A DNA stretch of 5,834 bases from Solirubrobacteraceae bacterium (GCA_016462625.1 JAEMSV010000179.1:1-5834); one strand, 5' to 3'; positions 1 through 5,430 are shown, counted from the first letter of the stretch. The notes: a model not told the origin generated them from the letters alone. Translations and numbers: made by a program.

Positions 1-211
1 GGGGAGCGGCGGGGGACAGCGGCCGGACCGTCGTGGTCGGCTTCTTCGCCGGCTTCTTCTGGTTCTTCGCCAGGCACTTCTTGTAGGCGCTGACCTGCTT
101 GCGTGACGCGCCCTTGCGCGGCTTCTTGCAGGTGACCTTCTTGGCCGGGCGCTTGGGCGCCTTCGGCTTCGGCCGGCTCTTGGTGCTGCGTGATGTCGTC
201 CCTGCCGCCAC
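1..211 (-). CDS. Lys/Pro/Ala-rich basic protein, N-terminal fragment
   Basis: Minus-strand gene with its start inside the window; the C-terminus lies beyond the left edge (70 codons visible). I do not recognise a family. The visible protein is extremely basic, with several AKK/KKP clusters and two cysteines about 20 residues apart (KKVTCKK and AYKKCLAK), followed by a KKPAKKPTTT stretch that looks like a flexible linker. Codons are almost all G/C-ending, which supports real coding on this strand rather than the opposite one. The GTG start was chosen because a strong Shine-Dalgarno (GGAGGGG) lies 6 nt upstream. An in-frame ATG at 253 would add 14 residues but has no ribosome site. No signal peptide or membrane segment is visible. 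Lys/Ala/Pro tails like this occur in histone-like DNA-binding proteins and in some secreted actinobacterial proteins; neither role is shown here. Confidence 0.6.
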   Translation of the reverse strand, partial: MAAGTTSRSTKSRPKPKAPKRPAKKVTCKKPRKGASRKQVSAYKKCLAKNQKKPAKKPTTTVRPLSPAAP

Positions 212-332
212 CGAGTTCCCCTCCGTAGGAAGTCGGTATGGATGGTGCGGCATGCGGCTGTGCGGTCTGGCCGTCTGTCCGAGCGAAGGCCGCGTAGTCT
301 TGCTGCCCGATGACCTCCCGACTGCGCGCCAC
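212..332. other. Divergent intergenic region
   Basis: A spacer of 121 bp between the basic-protein gene (minus) and the amidase gene (plus), so promoters for both should lie here. The only marks I see are three direct TGCGG repeats starting at 246, 253 and 261, and a TAGTCT at 295-300 that could be a plus-strand -10 element. No convincing -35 element accompanies it. If the amidase starts at the earlier ATG (252), much of this spacer is coding. Confidence 0.4.
218..224 (-). promoter_or_regulatory. Shine-Dalgarno of the basic protein
   Basis: GGAGGGG on the minus strand, 6 nt before the GTG at 211. It decides the start of the basic-protein gene and argues that this region is the leader of a minus-strand gene rather than part of the amidase gene running the other way. 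Confidence 0.65.
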
Positions 333-1700
333 GTGACCGAGCAGCTCGCGTTCGCGGGCGCTGCCCGTCAGGCGGAGCTCGTGCGCTCCGGCGAGGTCAG
401 CCCGGTCGATCTGGTGGAGCTCTCGCTCGAGCGGATCACCCGTCTGGACCCGCAGCTCAACGCCTTTCGCGTCGTCCTCGCCGACCAGGCGCGGATGGAG
501 GCCGAGCGCGCCGCCGCGCGGGTGCGGCTGGGCGAGGATCTGCCCCTGCTCGGGGTGCCGATCGCGGTGAAGGACGACCTCGCGGTGACGGGTCAGGTGC
601 GGACCTACGGCACGCGTGCCCACGGAGCACCCGAGACGGCGGACGCCGAGGCGGTGCGCCGCCTGCGCGCCGCGGGCGCGATCGTCGTCGGTATCACCCG
701 CGTGCCCGAGCTGTGCATCTGGGGCTTCACGGAATCGATGGCCGGCGGGGTGACCCGGAACCCGTGGAACGTCGACCGGACGCCGGGTGGGTCGAGCGGC
801 GGATCGGGCGCGGCGGTGGCGTCGGGGATGGTCCCGCTGGCGACGGCATCCGACGGCGGCGGCTCGATCCGGATCCCCGCCGCGTGGAATGGCCTGTTCG
901 GCCTGAAGCCGTCGCGCGACCTCGTGCCGACCGCACCGGCCGTGACGCCCTGGCGGGGGCTCTCGACGGTCGGCGCGCTGACCCGGACGGTGGCCGATAC
1001 CGCGCTCGCGCTCGAGGTGATGAGCGGGCAGCCGCTGGTGCGCGCCGCGCGCGAGCCGGTGGGACGCCTGCGGATCGGCTTGTCGCTGGATGCGCCGCTG
1101 CCGCTGCCAGTCTCCGTCGATCCCGCGCTGCGGTACGGCGCGCAGCTGACCGCGGAACTGCTCGAGCAGCTCGGCCACGAGGTCGTCGAGCGGCCGATGC
1201 GCGTCAGCCCGAGGACCCTCATCGCCTTCATGGAGCGCTACCTGGGCGGCATCTCCGACGACGCGGCTGCGATGCCCTACCCGGACCGGCTGGAGCGCCG
1301 CACCCGCTCCATGGCGCGGCTCGGCCAGGGCATCACGCGGATCAAGCCGTGGCTCACGCGCTTCGACCCCGACGCCGAGCTCGAGCTGCGCGCGCCGTTC
1401 GATGACGTCGACGTCCTGCTGACCCCGGCGACCGCCCAGCCGCCGCAGGACGTGGGGCAGTGGGAGAGCTGGGGCGCGTTGCGCACGCTCGAGGCCTCCG
1501 CCCGCCGTGTGCCGTTCAACTCGATCTGGAACCTCGCGGGGTTCCCCGCGGCCTCGGTTCCCGCCGGGGTCGACGGCGACGACCTCCCGCGCGCGGTGCA
1601 GCTCGTCGCTCCGGCGGGCCAGGACGCACGCCTGCTCGGCCTCGCTGCGCAGATCGAACAGGCGCGTCCGTGGGCCGACGCGCGCCCCCCGGTCTCATGA
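333..1700 (+). CDS. Amidase-signature family amidohydrolase
   Basis: A 455-residue Ser-cisSer-Lys hydrolase of the amidase-signature family, which cleaves carboxamides to acid and ammonia or amine, probably in the cytosol. The triad is visible: Lys80 in GVPIAVKDD, cis-Ser154 in the Gly/Ser loop TPGGSSGGSG, and nucleophile Ser178 in DGGGSIRIPA. The 24-residue gap between the two serines matches FAAH and malonamidase E2. Length fits stand-alone family members, and the C-terminal FNSIWNLAGFPAASVP segment is typical. The partners that would make it GatA are absent nearby, so a general amidase is likelier than the tRNA-Gln amidotransferase subunit; the substrate cannot be read. Start: GTG 333 places the family-typical N-terminus (AFAGAARQAELVRSGEVSP) correctly, but no Shine-Dalgarno precedes it. 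ATG 252, with GGATGG upstream, would give 482 residues. An open frame back to 99 overlaps the opposite gene and is not credible. The stop overlaps the next start. Confidence 0.93.
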   Translation: MTEQLAFAGAARQAELVRSGEVSPVDLVELSLERITRLDPQLNAFRVVLADQARMEAERAAARVRLGEDLPLLGVPIAVKDDLAVTGQVRTYGTRAHGAPETADAEAVRRLRAAGAIVVGITRVPELCIWGFTESMAGGVTRNPWNVDRTPGGSSGGSGAAVASGMVPLATASDGGGSIRIPAAWNGLFGLKPSRDLVPTAPAVTPWRGLSTVGALTRTVADTALALEVMSGQPLVRAAREPVGRLRIGLSLDAPLPLPVSVDPALRYGAQLTAELLEQLGHEVVERPMRVSPRTLIAFMERYLGGISDDAAAMPYPDRLERRTRSMARLGQGITRIKPWLTRFDPDAELELRAPFDDVDVLLTPATAQPPQDVGQWESWGALRTLEASARRVPFNSIWNLAGFPAASVPAGVDGDDLPRAVQLVAPAGQDARLLGLAAQIEQARPWADARPPVS

Positions 1701-2473
1701 GCCCGCGCCCTGTCGCCCTCCGGGTCATCGCGTCGGAGGCCGCACGTGCGGCGGGCGACGTGCTGCTCGCCCGCTTCGCCGCCCGCGACGAGCTCGTGAT
1801 CCGCACGAAGGCGACGCCGACCGACATGGTCTCCGAGGCCGACGAGGCGGCCGAAGCGGAGATCCGGCGCGTGCTCGGCGCCCGCCGCCCGGACGACGCG
1901 ATCCTCGGCGAGGAGGGCGGCCGCACCGGGGAGGGCGAGCTGGAGTGGGTCGTCGACCCGCTCGACGGCACGACGAACTTCCTCTACGGCATCCCGGCGT
2001 GGTGCGTGAGCGTGGCGGTCCGCGACGCGGCCGGCGGCATCGCGGGCGTGGTCTACGACCCGCTGCGCGATGAGGTCTTCGCCGCCGAGCGCGATGGCGC
2101 GGCGACGCTGAACGGCACGCCGCTGCGGCGCGACGACGACCCCGACCTCGCGGTCTCCTTGATCGGCACGGGCTTCGGCTATGACGCCGCGGTGCGCGAG
2201 CGCCAGGCGGCGGTGGCGGCGGCAGTGCTGCCGCGCGCGCGGGATCTGCGCCGCGTCGGCGCGGCCGCGCTGGACCTCGCGTGGGTCGCGGCAGGACGGC
2301 TCGACGGCTACTACGAGCGTGGCGTCAAGGCCTGGGACGTCGAGGCGGGCATCCTGATCTGCCAGCAGGCGGGGCTCGATGTGATCGCGCTTCCGGCGGC
2401 GGGCGAGCTCCCGTCCGGCGTGCTCGCAGCTCCCGCGCGGCTGGCGCAGGAGCTGCACACCCTGGTGGGCTGA
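1697..2473 (+). CDS. Inositol monophosphatase family phosphatase
   Basis: A 258-residue Mg2+-dependent sugar/polyol phosphatase of the IMPase (FIG) superfamily. The metal-binding set is complete: Glu72 in LGEEGG, Asp87 and Asp90 in WVVDPLDGTTNF, and Asp214 in KAWDVEAG, corresponding to human Glu70/Asp90/Asp93/Asp220. The N-terminal TDMVSEAD motif is also present. Length is normal. In actinobacteria this fold includes inositol-1-phosphatases (SuhB/ImpA-like) and the histidinol-phosphatase HisN; sequence alone does not separate them here, and no inositol or histidine gene is adjacent, so no symbol is given. The ATG lies inside the amidase stop (ATGA, 4-nt overlap), so the two are almost certainly co-transcribed and translationally coupled. 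An open frame extends upstream to 1460 inside the amidase gene, but the IMPase fold begins at this ATG. The stop lies 6 bp from the convergent PPOX gene's stop. Confidence 0.93.
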   Translation: MSPRPVALRVIASEAARAAGDVLLARFAARDELVIRTKATPTDMVSEADEAAEAEIRRVLGARRPDDAILGEEGGRTGEGELEWVVDPLDGTTNFLYGIPAWCVSVAVRDAAGGIAGVVYDPLRDEVFAAERDGAATLNGTPLRRDDDPDLAVSLIGTGFGYDAAVRERQAAVAAAVLPRARDLRRVGAAALDLAWVAAGRLDGYYERGVKAWDVEAGILICQQAGLDVIALPAAGELPSGVLAAPARLAQELHTLVG

Positions 2474-2485
2474 CTCCGGTCAGCC
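2468..2485. terminator. Bidirectional hairpin holding both stop codons
   Basis: Perfect 7-bp inverted repeat GGCTGAC / GTCAGCC around a TCCG tetraloop. The left arm contains the TGA of the phosphatase gene and the right arm contains the TGA of the convergent PPOX gene. An outer TGCAC (2454-2458) / GTGCA (2489-2493) pairing could extend it. No T-tract follows on either strand, so it may act as a factor-assisted or actinobacterial-type terminator; activity is inferred from its position between convergent genes. Confidence 0.5.
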
Positions 2486-2869
2486 GCCGTGCACGGAGAC
2501 GTGCTCGGGCTTGATGCGGAAGCGGACCCGCTGCTCGCCGGGCTGGCGGAACGGGTACTCGTCCTGACCGAGGTACTTCTTCGCGAGCTGGTTGATGTGC
2601 TCGTCGGCGGTCTCGTGGTCCTCGCCGGCAAGCGTGCCGCGGATGTAGGCGTACTTGTACGGGTTCTCCTTGTCGGAGACGAGGATCGTGATGCGCCCGT
2701 CGCGCCGGAGGTTCGCGGGCCATGCGCGCCCCTCCGCGGAGTTCAGGTGGACCTCGTCACCCTCGACGTCGACCCAGACGAGCGCGGCGTGCGGTGAGCC
2801 GTCCTTGCGGATGGTCGACAGGTGGGCGAAGTTCGGGGCCTGCAGCAGCTCGGTTGCGGCGGGGTCCAT
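2480..2869 (-). CDS. PPOX-class flavin/F420-dependent oxidoreductase
   Basis: A 129-residue single-domain protein of the pyridoxamine-phosphate-oxidase-like split-barrel superfamily, closest in pattern to mycobacterial Rv1155-type F420-dependent enzymes. Visible family features in order: an N-terminal FAHLSTIRKDGSPHAALVWV strand pair (residues 14-33), EGRAWPANLRRDGRI (46-60), the NPYKYAYIRGTL segment (69-80), a helical region (84-100), and a terminal RVRFRIKPEHVSV strand (114-126). These proteins are cytosolic dimers binding FMN or F420 at the dimer interface and reduce varied substrates; the cofactor and substrate here are not determinable. It is short but complete. The ATG follows AGGAGG at 9-nt spacing. 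It appears monocistronic, with a long palindrome and tRNA-Leu upstream and the convergent phosphatase gene downstream. Confidence 0.9.
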   Translation of the reverse strand: MDPAATELLQAPNFAHLSTIRKDGSPHAALVWVDVEGDEVHLNSAEGRAWPANLRRDGRITILVSDKENPYKYAYIRGTLAGEDHETADEHINQLAKKYLGQDEYPFRQPGEQRVRFRIKPEHVSVHGG

Positions 2870-2878
2870 GGCGCGGTG

Positions 2879-2884
2879 CCTCCT
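2879..2884 (-). promoter_or_regulatory. Shine-Dalgarno of the PPOX gene
   Basis: AGGAGG on the minus strand, 9 nt before the ATG at 2869. It is a full consensus ribosome site and fixes the start; in-frame extensions upstream are not needed. Confidence 0.75.
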
Positions 2885-2907
2885 GGTGGTGGGGGAGGCT
2901 TAGGACG

Positions 2908-2978
2908 CTAGCGGCGGGGGTGTGCCGCGAAACGGACCCGACAGGAGCGTTTCGGCGCACACCCCTGGCGCCGCGTAG
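2908..2978. repeat. 71-bp imperfect palindrome abutting tRNA-Leu
   Basis: Long inverted repeat read directly from the sequence. From the inside out: CGAAACG 2928-2934 pairs with CGTTTCG 2948-2954 (7 bp) around a 13-nt loop. After a 2x2 internal mismatch, GGGGTGTGC 2917-2925 pairs with GCACACCCC 2957-2965 (9 bp). After a 3-nt bulge (2966-2968), GCGGCG 2911-2916 pairs with CGCCGC 2969-2974. After a 1-nt bulge, CTA 2908-2910 pairs with TAG 2976-2978. That is 25 pairs in all. Its right end touches the 3' end of tRNA-Leu(CAA), so in the tRNA transcript it begins immediately after the discriminator base. It may be a terminator without a T-tract, a processing or trailer structure, a leader element for the PPOX gene downstream, or a REP-like palindromic repeat. 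The pairing is certain; the function is not. Confidence 0.7.
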
Positions 2979-3063
2979 TACCCGGGGCGGGACTCGAACC
3001 CGCACGGGCCGAAGCCCAATGGCTTTTGAGGCCATCGTGTCTGACCAATTCCACCACCCGGGC
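2979..3063 (-). tRNA. tRNA-Leu (anticodon CAA)
   Basis: An 85-nt class II tRNA. The acceptor stem is GCCCGGG / CCCGGGT with a closing G1-U72 wobble and discriminator A. The D arm is typical of tRNA-Leu (TGGTGGAATTGG). The anticodon stem ATGGC/GCCAT encloses loop CTCAAAA, giving anticodon CAA (reads UUG). A long variable arm closed by GGGC-TTCG-GCCC follows, then T arm GCGGG-TTCGAGT-CCCGC. CCA is not encoded and must be added after transcription. A TAGGCT at 3074-3079 on the minus strand could be its -10 element; no clear -35 is seen, so readthrough from the upstream membrane-protein gene is also possible. Confidence 0.97.
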
Positions 3064-3093
3064 AGGGCGGGTACAGCCTAGGGAATCCGGGCG

Positions 3094-3576
3094 TTACGCC
3101 CAGGCGTTCGCGTTGCGCGTCGAGCCGTCGGGCATGCGCTCGACCTCGACGTGCCATGCCTGCGAGAAACCGCGCAACGCAAACGCGATGAGCAGCAGCT
3201 GGACCGGCACGATGATCACGGTGAGCAGCCCGAGCAGGCCGGCGCTCATTGCCGGGTCGGTGAAGCCGTCCGCGTCGCGCGCGAACCAGGCCGGCGCGGC
3301 GATCGCGGCGAAGATCCCGAGGATCGCCGCGAGCGCCGCGGTGAGCGGCAGCATGCCGCTCCGCCAGTTCGAGACGAAGTAGGCGAGCAGCAGATAGATG
3401 AGGACGTACGCGATCTGGAGGTTTCTCGCGGCGTCGAGGACGTCCCATCCGCCGATGGTCACGATCGCGACCAGGGCCGCCGAGATCAGCAGCAACGCGA
3501 TGACGATCGCGCGTGTCGACTTCGAGGCGGCGCTCTCGCGGTTCGGATGCTCCAGGACGACTTCGGGTTCAGCCAT
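3094..3576 (-). CDS. Four-helix membrane protein, unknown function
   Basis: A 160-residue integral membrane protein; I do not recognise a family. A charged N-terminal tail of about 20 residues (MAEPEVVLEHPNRES) precedes four hydrophobic segments at roughly 22-43, 53-68, 74-96 and 111-134. A charged loop with Asp/Arg (about 98-109) separates the third and fourth. The C-terminal tail (about 135-160) is polar. There is no signal peptide cleavage site and no catalytic motif. G/C-rich third positions and a clean ATG support coding, although no strong Shine-Dalgarno precedes the ATG. It stands alone between two tRNA-Leu genes: tRNA-Leu(CAA) lies 30 bp downstream on the same strand and tRNA-Leu(UAG) diverges upstream. 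Confidence 0.8.
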   Translation of the reverse strand: MAEPEVVLEHPNRESAASKSTRAIVIALLLISAALVAIVTIGGWDVLDAARNLQIAYVLIYLLLAYFVSNWRSGMLPLTAALAAILGIFAAIAAPAWFARDADGFTDPAMSAGLLGLLTVIIVPVQLLLIAFALRGFSQAWHVEVERMPDGSTRNANAWA

Positions 3577-3588
3577 GACTGCGGACCA

Positions 3589-3594
3589 TACAAT
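3589..3594 (+). promoter_or_regulatory. Possible -10 element for tRNA-Leu(UAG)
   Basis: TACAAT, one mismatch from TATAAT, stands out in a very GC-rich 62-bp divergent spacer. It lies about 45 bp upstream of the tRNA 5' end. The best -35 candidates (GTTCAG or TTCAGC, 15-16 bp upstream) are poor, so the call is tentative. Confidence 0.3.
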
Positions 3595-3638
3595 CGCGCG
3601 GGGCGCCGGGGTGCCTTTCGTCCGGACTCAACACGCGC

Positions 3639-3720
3639 GCGGGCGTGGTGGAATTGGTAGACACGCCAGCCTTAGGAGCTGGTGGCGCAAGCCGTGGGGG
3701 TTCGAGTCCCTCCGCCCGCA
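3639..3720 (+). tRNA. tRNA-Leu (anticodon UAG)
   Basis: An 82-nt class II tRNA. A perfect 7-bp acceptor stem GCGGGCG / CGCCCGC with discriminator A, D arm TGGTGGAATTGG, anticodon stem CCAGC/GCTGG around loop CTTAGGA (anticodon TAG in DNA, reads CUA and by wobble other CUN), a long variable arm, and a T arm with TTCGAGT. CCA is not encoded. The D arm is nearly identical to that of the neighbouring tRNA-Leu(CAA), as expected of leucine isoacceptors. Its 3' end lies 18 bp from the convergent anti-sigma gene's stop. Confidence 0.97.
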
Positions 3721-3738
3721 TTCGTCCATCCGGCGCGG

Positions 3739-4389
3739 CTATGCGCTCGCCGCGAACTCCAGCAGCCGCGCCGCGCCCGCCGTCGCGGACGCGAGGATGC
3801 ACGTCCGGCCGCCGCGTTCCCAGGTGACGATCGTCATCCCGTCGCGCCGCAGCACTGCGGCGTCGACGTCGTCGTACGTCGTGCGCGTCGCGCCGTCCGG
3901 CAGTTCGAGCGCCGGCCCGTCGACGATCGAGTACGAGGCCACCCGGCCGCCGCGGCGGTAGGTCACGGTCCGTACCGTCCGGTCACCGAGTGTGTCGCTG
4001 CGTGTCCCGAGGGGCTGCCAGCCGCCGGCGCGAGCGGCACCGGGGAAAGGGACGCCGCCCACGGCGACCGCGAGCGTTCCGTCGCGACGCGCCGCAGGAG
4101 CCGGCTGCGCCGGCGGGAGCAGCGCGGCGCGCGCCATGTCGGTGAGCGAGGGATCTGCGGCCCCGCCACCGAGCAGGAGCGCCAGTGCGGCAGCCCCCAC
4201 CGCCGCAGAACCCGCGGCGCTCACCAGCGTGAGCCGGACGCGCCGCATGCCGATGCCAGGTGCGCTGCGCAGCCGCGCCCGGGCGACCTCCGCGCGGACC
4301 TCAGGCGGGGCGTGGACGTCCTGGACCGCCGCGCGCAGCTCCTCGCCGATCGCCGTGCTGGCCTGCTCGTCGTGCGCTCGCCGGTTCAT
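3739..4389 (-). CDS. Single-pass anti-sigma-factor-like membrane protein
   Basis: A 216-residue protein, last in a three-gene operon and directly after an ECF sigma gene with a 4-nt ATGA overlap. Layout: a cytoplasmic N-terminus (1-49) with an Ala/Glu/Arg-rich helix able to bind a sigma factor, one transmembrane helix (about 50-74), a Pro/Ala linker (about 91-102), and an extracytoplasmic domain (about 103-216) rich in short strands, ending TIVTWERGGRTCILASA. This arrangement, and the late RTCIL motif, resemble anti-sigma factors paired with actinobacterial ECF sigmas. The zinc-binding HxxxCxxC motif of classical anti-sigma domains is absent: the N-terminus has no cysteine, and the only Cys (197) is outside the membrane. 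Function rests on context plus topology; an alternative is a membrane accessory protein without sigma binding. Confidence 0.75.
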   Translation of the reverse strand: MNRRAHDEQASTAIGEELRAAVQDVHAPPEVRAEVARARLRSAPGIGMRRVRLTLVSAAGSAAVGAAALALLLGGGAADPSLTDMARAALLPPAQPAPAARRDGTLAVAVGGVPFPGAARAGGWQPLGTRSDTLGDRTVRTVTYRRGGRVASYSIVDGPALELPDGATRTTYDDVDAAVLRRDGMTIVTWERGGRTCILASATAGAARLLEFAASA

Positions 4390-4946
4390 GACGTCACCTC
4401 GTCTCCGGCGTCAGCACGCAGGCGCGCGGCGATCTGCATCCTCCCGCGGTGTAGCCGCGACGTCAGCGTCGCCTCACGGATGCGCAGGTTGCGTGCCGCC
4501 TCTCGGTAGGGCAGCCCGAGGAGGTCGACGGCGACGAGCGCGTCGCGGTAGCGCTCCGGCAGCGCCGCGATGCCCGCGAACAGCTCCTGCAGGTCGAGGG
4601 CCGCCTCCGGGTTTCCGCGGCCCGACGTCTCCGGCCGGGTGTCGTCGGACAGATCGGCGGTCTGCACTCGCCGCGTCGCGGTCCGGACCCGGTTCGCGTG
4701 GGTGTTGCGTAGCGCGCGCATGAGGTAGCCGAGGTCGTCCTCGCCACGCAGCCAGCGTGGGCGGCTGAGCACGCCTGCGTACGTCTCCTGGACGAGGTCC
4801 TCGGCGTCGTGCGGCGATCCGCACATCGCCCACGCGGCCCGGTACAGGCGGTCGAGATGCTCGCCCAGGTCATCGGGATCCAGGCGCCGAAGACCCGCCG
4901 ACGGCTGCCTCTGGGCCACGCTCGCGACTGTACCGGGGACGGGCAT
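4386..4946 (-). CDS. ECF-type RNA polymerase sigma factor
   Basis: A 186-residue sigma-70 family protein with only regions 2 and 4, as in ECF sigmas. Region 2 spans about residues 25-92 and includes the core-binding signature SPHDAEDLVQETYAGVL, followed by the WLRGEDDLGYLMRALRNTHANRVR stretch (residues 65-88) that binds the -10 element. An acidic linker lies at about 97-117. Region 4 (about 118-178) contains ALPERYRDALVAVDLLGLPY and the helix-turn-helix AARNLRIREATLTSRLHRGR that reads the -35 element. The ATG was chosen because it comes 2 nt after the cupredoxin stop and suits the family length; the reading frame continues upstream inside the cupredoxin gene, but that translation is not protein-like. 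No Shine-Dalgarno is evident, so translational coupling is likely. The stop overlaps the anti-sigma start, which suggests autoregulated, membrane-signalled control. Confidence 0.92.
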   Translation of the reverse strand: MPVPGTVASVAQRQPSAGLRRLDPDDLGEHLDRLYRAAWAMCGSPHDAEDLVQETYAGVLSRPRWLRGEDDLGYLMRALRNTHANRVRTATRRVQTADLSDDTRPETSGRGNPEAALDLQELFAGIAALPERYRDALVAVDLLGLPYREAARNLRIREATLTSRLHRGRMQIAARLRADAGDEVTS

Positions 4947-4948
4947 GC

Positions 4949-5401
4949 TCAGCTGACGTTCAGCGTGCCCTTCATGCCGCCGTCCTCGTGGCCGGGCACC
5001 GGGCAGTAGAAGGTGTACGTACCGGGCTTCAGCGTGACCTTCACGGTCGAGGTGCCGCCGGGCTCGACGGTCTCGCCGTCCTTGTCGACGCCATTGCCCT
5101 CGACCGCGACCGCGTGGGGGATCCCGCTGCTCGACGGATTCTTCATCGTCAGCGTGACCGTGCCCGCCTTTGCCGTCAGCGTGCTCATGTCGAACTTCAG
5201 CGCGCCGCTCGGGTCCGCGACGAGGGCGAGACTGGAGCTCGCGCTCGTCGTCGCCGTCGTCTTCGTGGTGGCCGGGGCGCCGTACCCGCCGCCACTCGAC
5301 GACGAACCGGAGCTCGAGTCGCTGTCTCCGCACGCGGTGAGCGCGACGGCGGCGATTGCGACGGCGGCGGACGCGAGGCGCAGGGGTGGTGATGCGGACA
5401 T
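4949..5401 (-). CDS. Lipoprotein cupredoxin (plastocyanin/halocyanin-like)
   Basis: A 150-residue secreted, lipid-anchored blue-copper protein. The N-terminus is a signal peptide (residues 1-23) ending in lipobox LTAC with lipidated Cys24. A Ser/Gly/Thr-rich spacer of about 33 residues follows, then a cupredoxin domain (about 58-150). All four type-1 copper ligands are visible: His96 (IPHAV), Cys133 and His138 (YCPVPGH), and Met143 (GGMKG). Such domains carry single electrons or bind copper at the outer face of the membrane. The ATG at 5401 gives a proper signal peptide and has GAAAGGG 10 nt upstream; the reading frame runs on to 5554 but would bury the signal peptide. First gene of the operon: the sigma-factor ATG comes 2 nt after its stop. 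A 12-bp palindrome sits just upstream of the ribosome site. Confidence 0.92.
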   Translation of the reverse strand: MSASPPLRLASAAVAIAAVALTACGDSDSSSGSSSSGGGYGAPATTKTTATTSASSSLALVADPSGALKFDMSTLTAKAGTVTLTMKNPSSSGIPHAVAVEGNGVDKDGETVEPGGTSTVKVTLKPGTYTFYCPVPGHEDGGMKGTLNVS

Positions 5402-5418
5402 GGTGGGGCTGCCCTTTC

Positions 5419-5430
5419 GTGAAGGTTCAC
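5419..5430. promoter_or_regulatory. Palindrome GTGAAGGTTCAC, possible operator
   Basis: Perfect 5-bp arms GTGAA / TTCAC around GG, lying 17 bp upstream of the cupredoxin ATG and immediately before its ribosome site. The 2-nt centre is too tight for an RNA hairpin, so a DNA-binding site for a dimeric regulator is the more natural reading. A further TTCAC half-site occurs at 5466-5470 in the same divergent spacer. Short palindromes arise by chance, so confidence is low. Confidence 0.3.

Noticed and set aside
246..265. Three direct TGCGG repeats upstream of the amidase
   Set aside because: They are short, GC-rich and unevenly spaced (7 and 8 bp), so chance is likely; noted only in the spacer description.
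99..332. N-terminal extension of the amidase reading frame
   Set aside because: It overlaps the G/C-third-position-rich basic-protein gene on the other strand, has no amidase-family similarity, and the family N-terminus begins near 333.
1460..1696. Upstream extension of the phosphatase reading frame
   Set aside because: It lies inside the amidase catalytic gene; the translation is Arg/Pro-rich shadow sequence and the fold starts at the ATG in the amidase stop.
1277..2458. 393-codon minus-strand open frame opposite the amidase/phosphatase pair
   Set aside because: It spans the junction of two well-supported plus-strand genes and gives an Arg/Ala-rich sequence with no domain; typical of high-GC shadows.
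2489..2797. Plus-strand open frame opposite the PPOX gene, hydrophobic translation
   Set aside because: It is a mirror of the G/C-third-position bias in the real minus-strand gene, with no recognisable domain or ribosome site.
2979..3720. tRNA genes as integration sites for a mobile element
   Set aside because: No integrase, transposase or duplicated tRNA 3' end occurs in the window; the shared T-arm sequence simply reflects two leucine tRNAs.
3734..3754. CGCGGC / GCCGCG hairpin after tRNA-Leu(UAG)
   Set aside because: A 6-bp GC-only stem with a 9-nt loop, mostly inside the anti-sigma gene and without a T-tract, is expected by chance at this GC content.
4947..5333. Upstream extension of the sigma-factor frame
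   Set aside because: It is antisense-like low-complexity Arg/Gly/His translation within the cupredoxin gene; sigma region 2 begins after the ATG at 4946.
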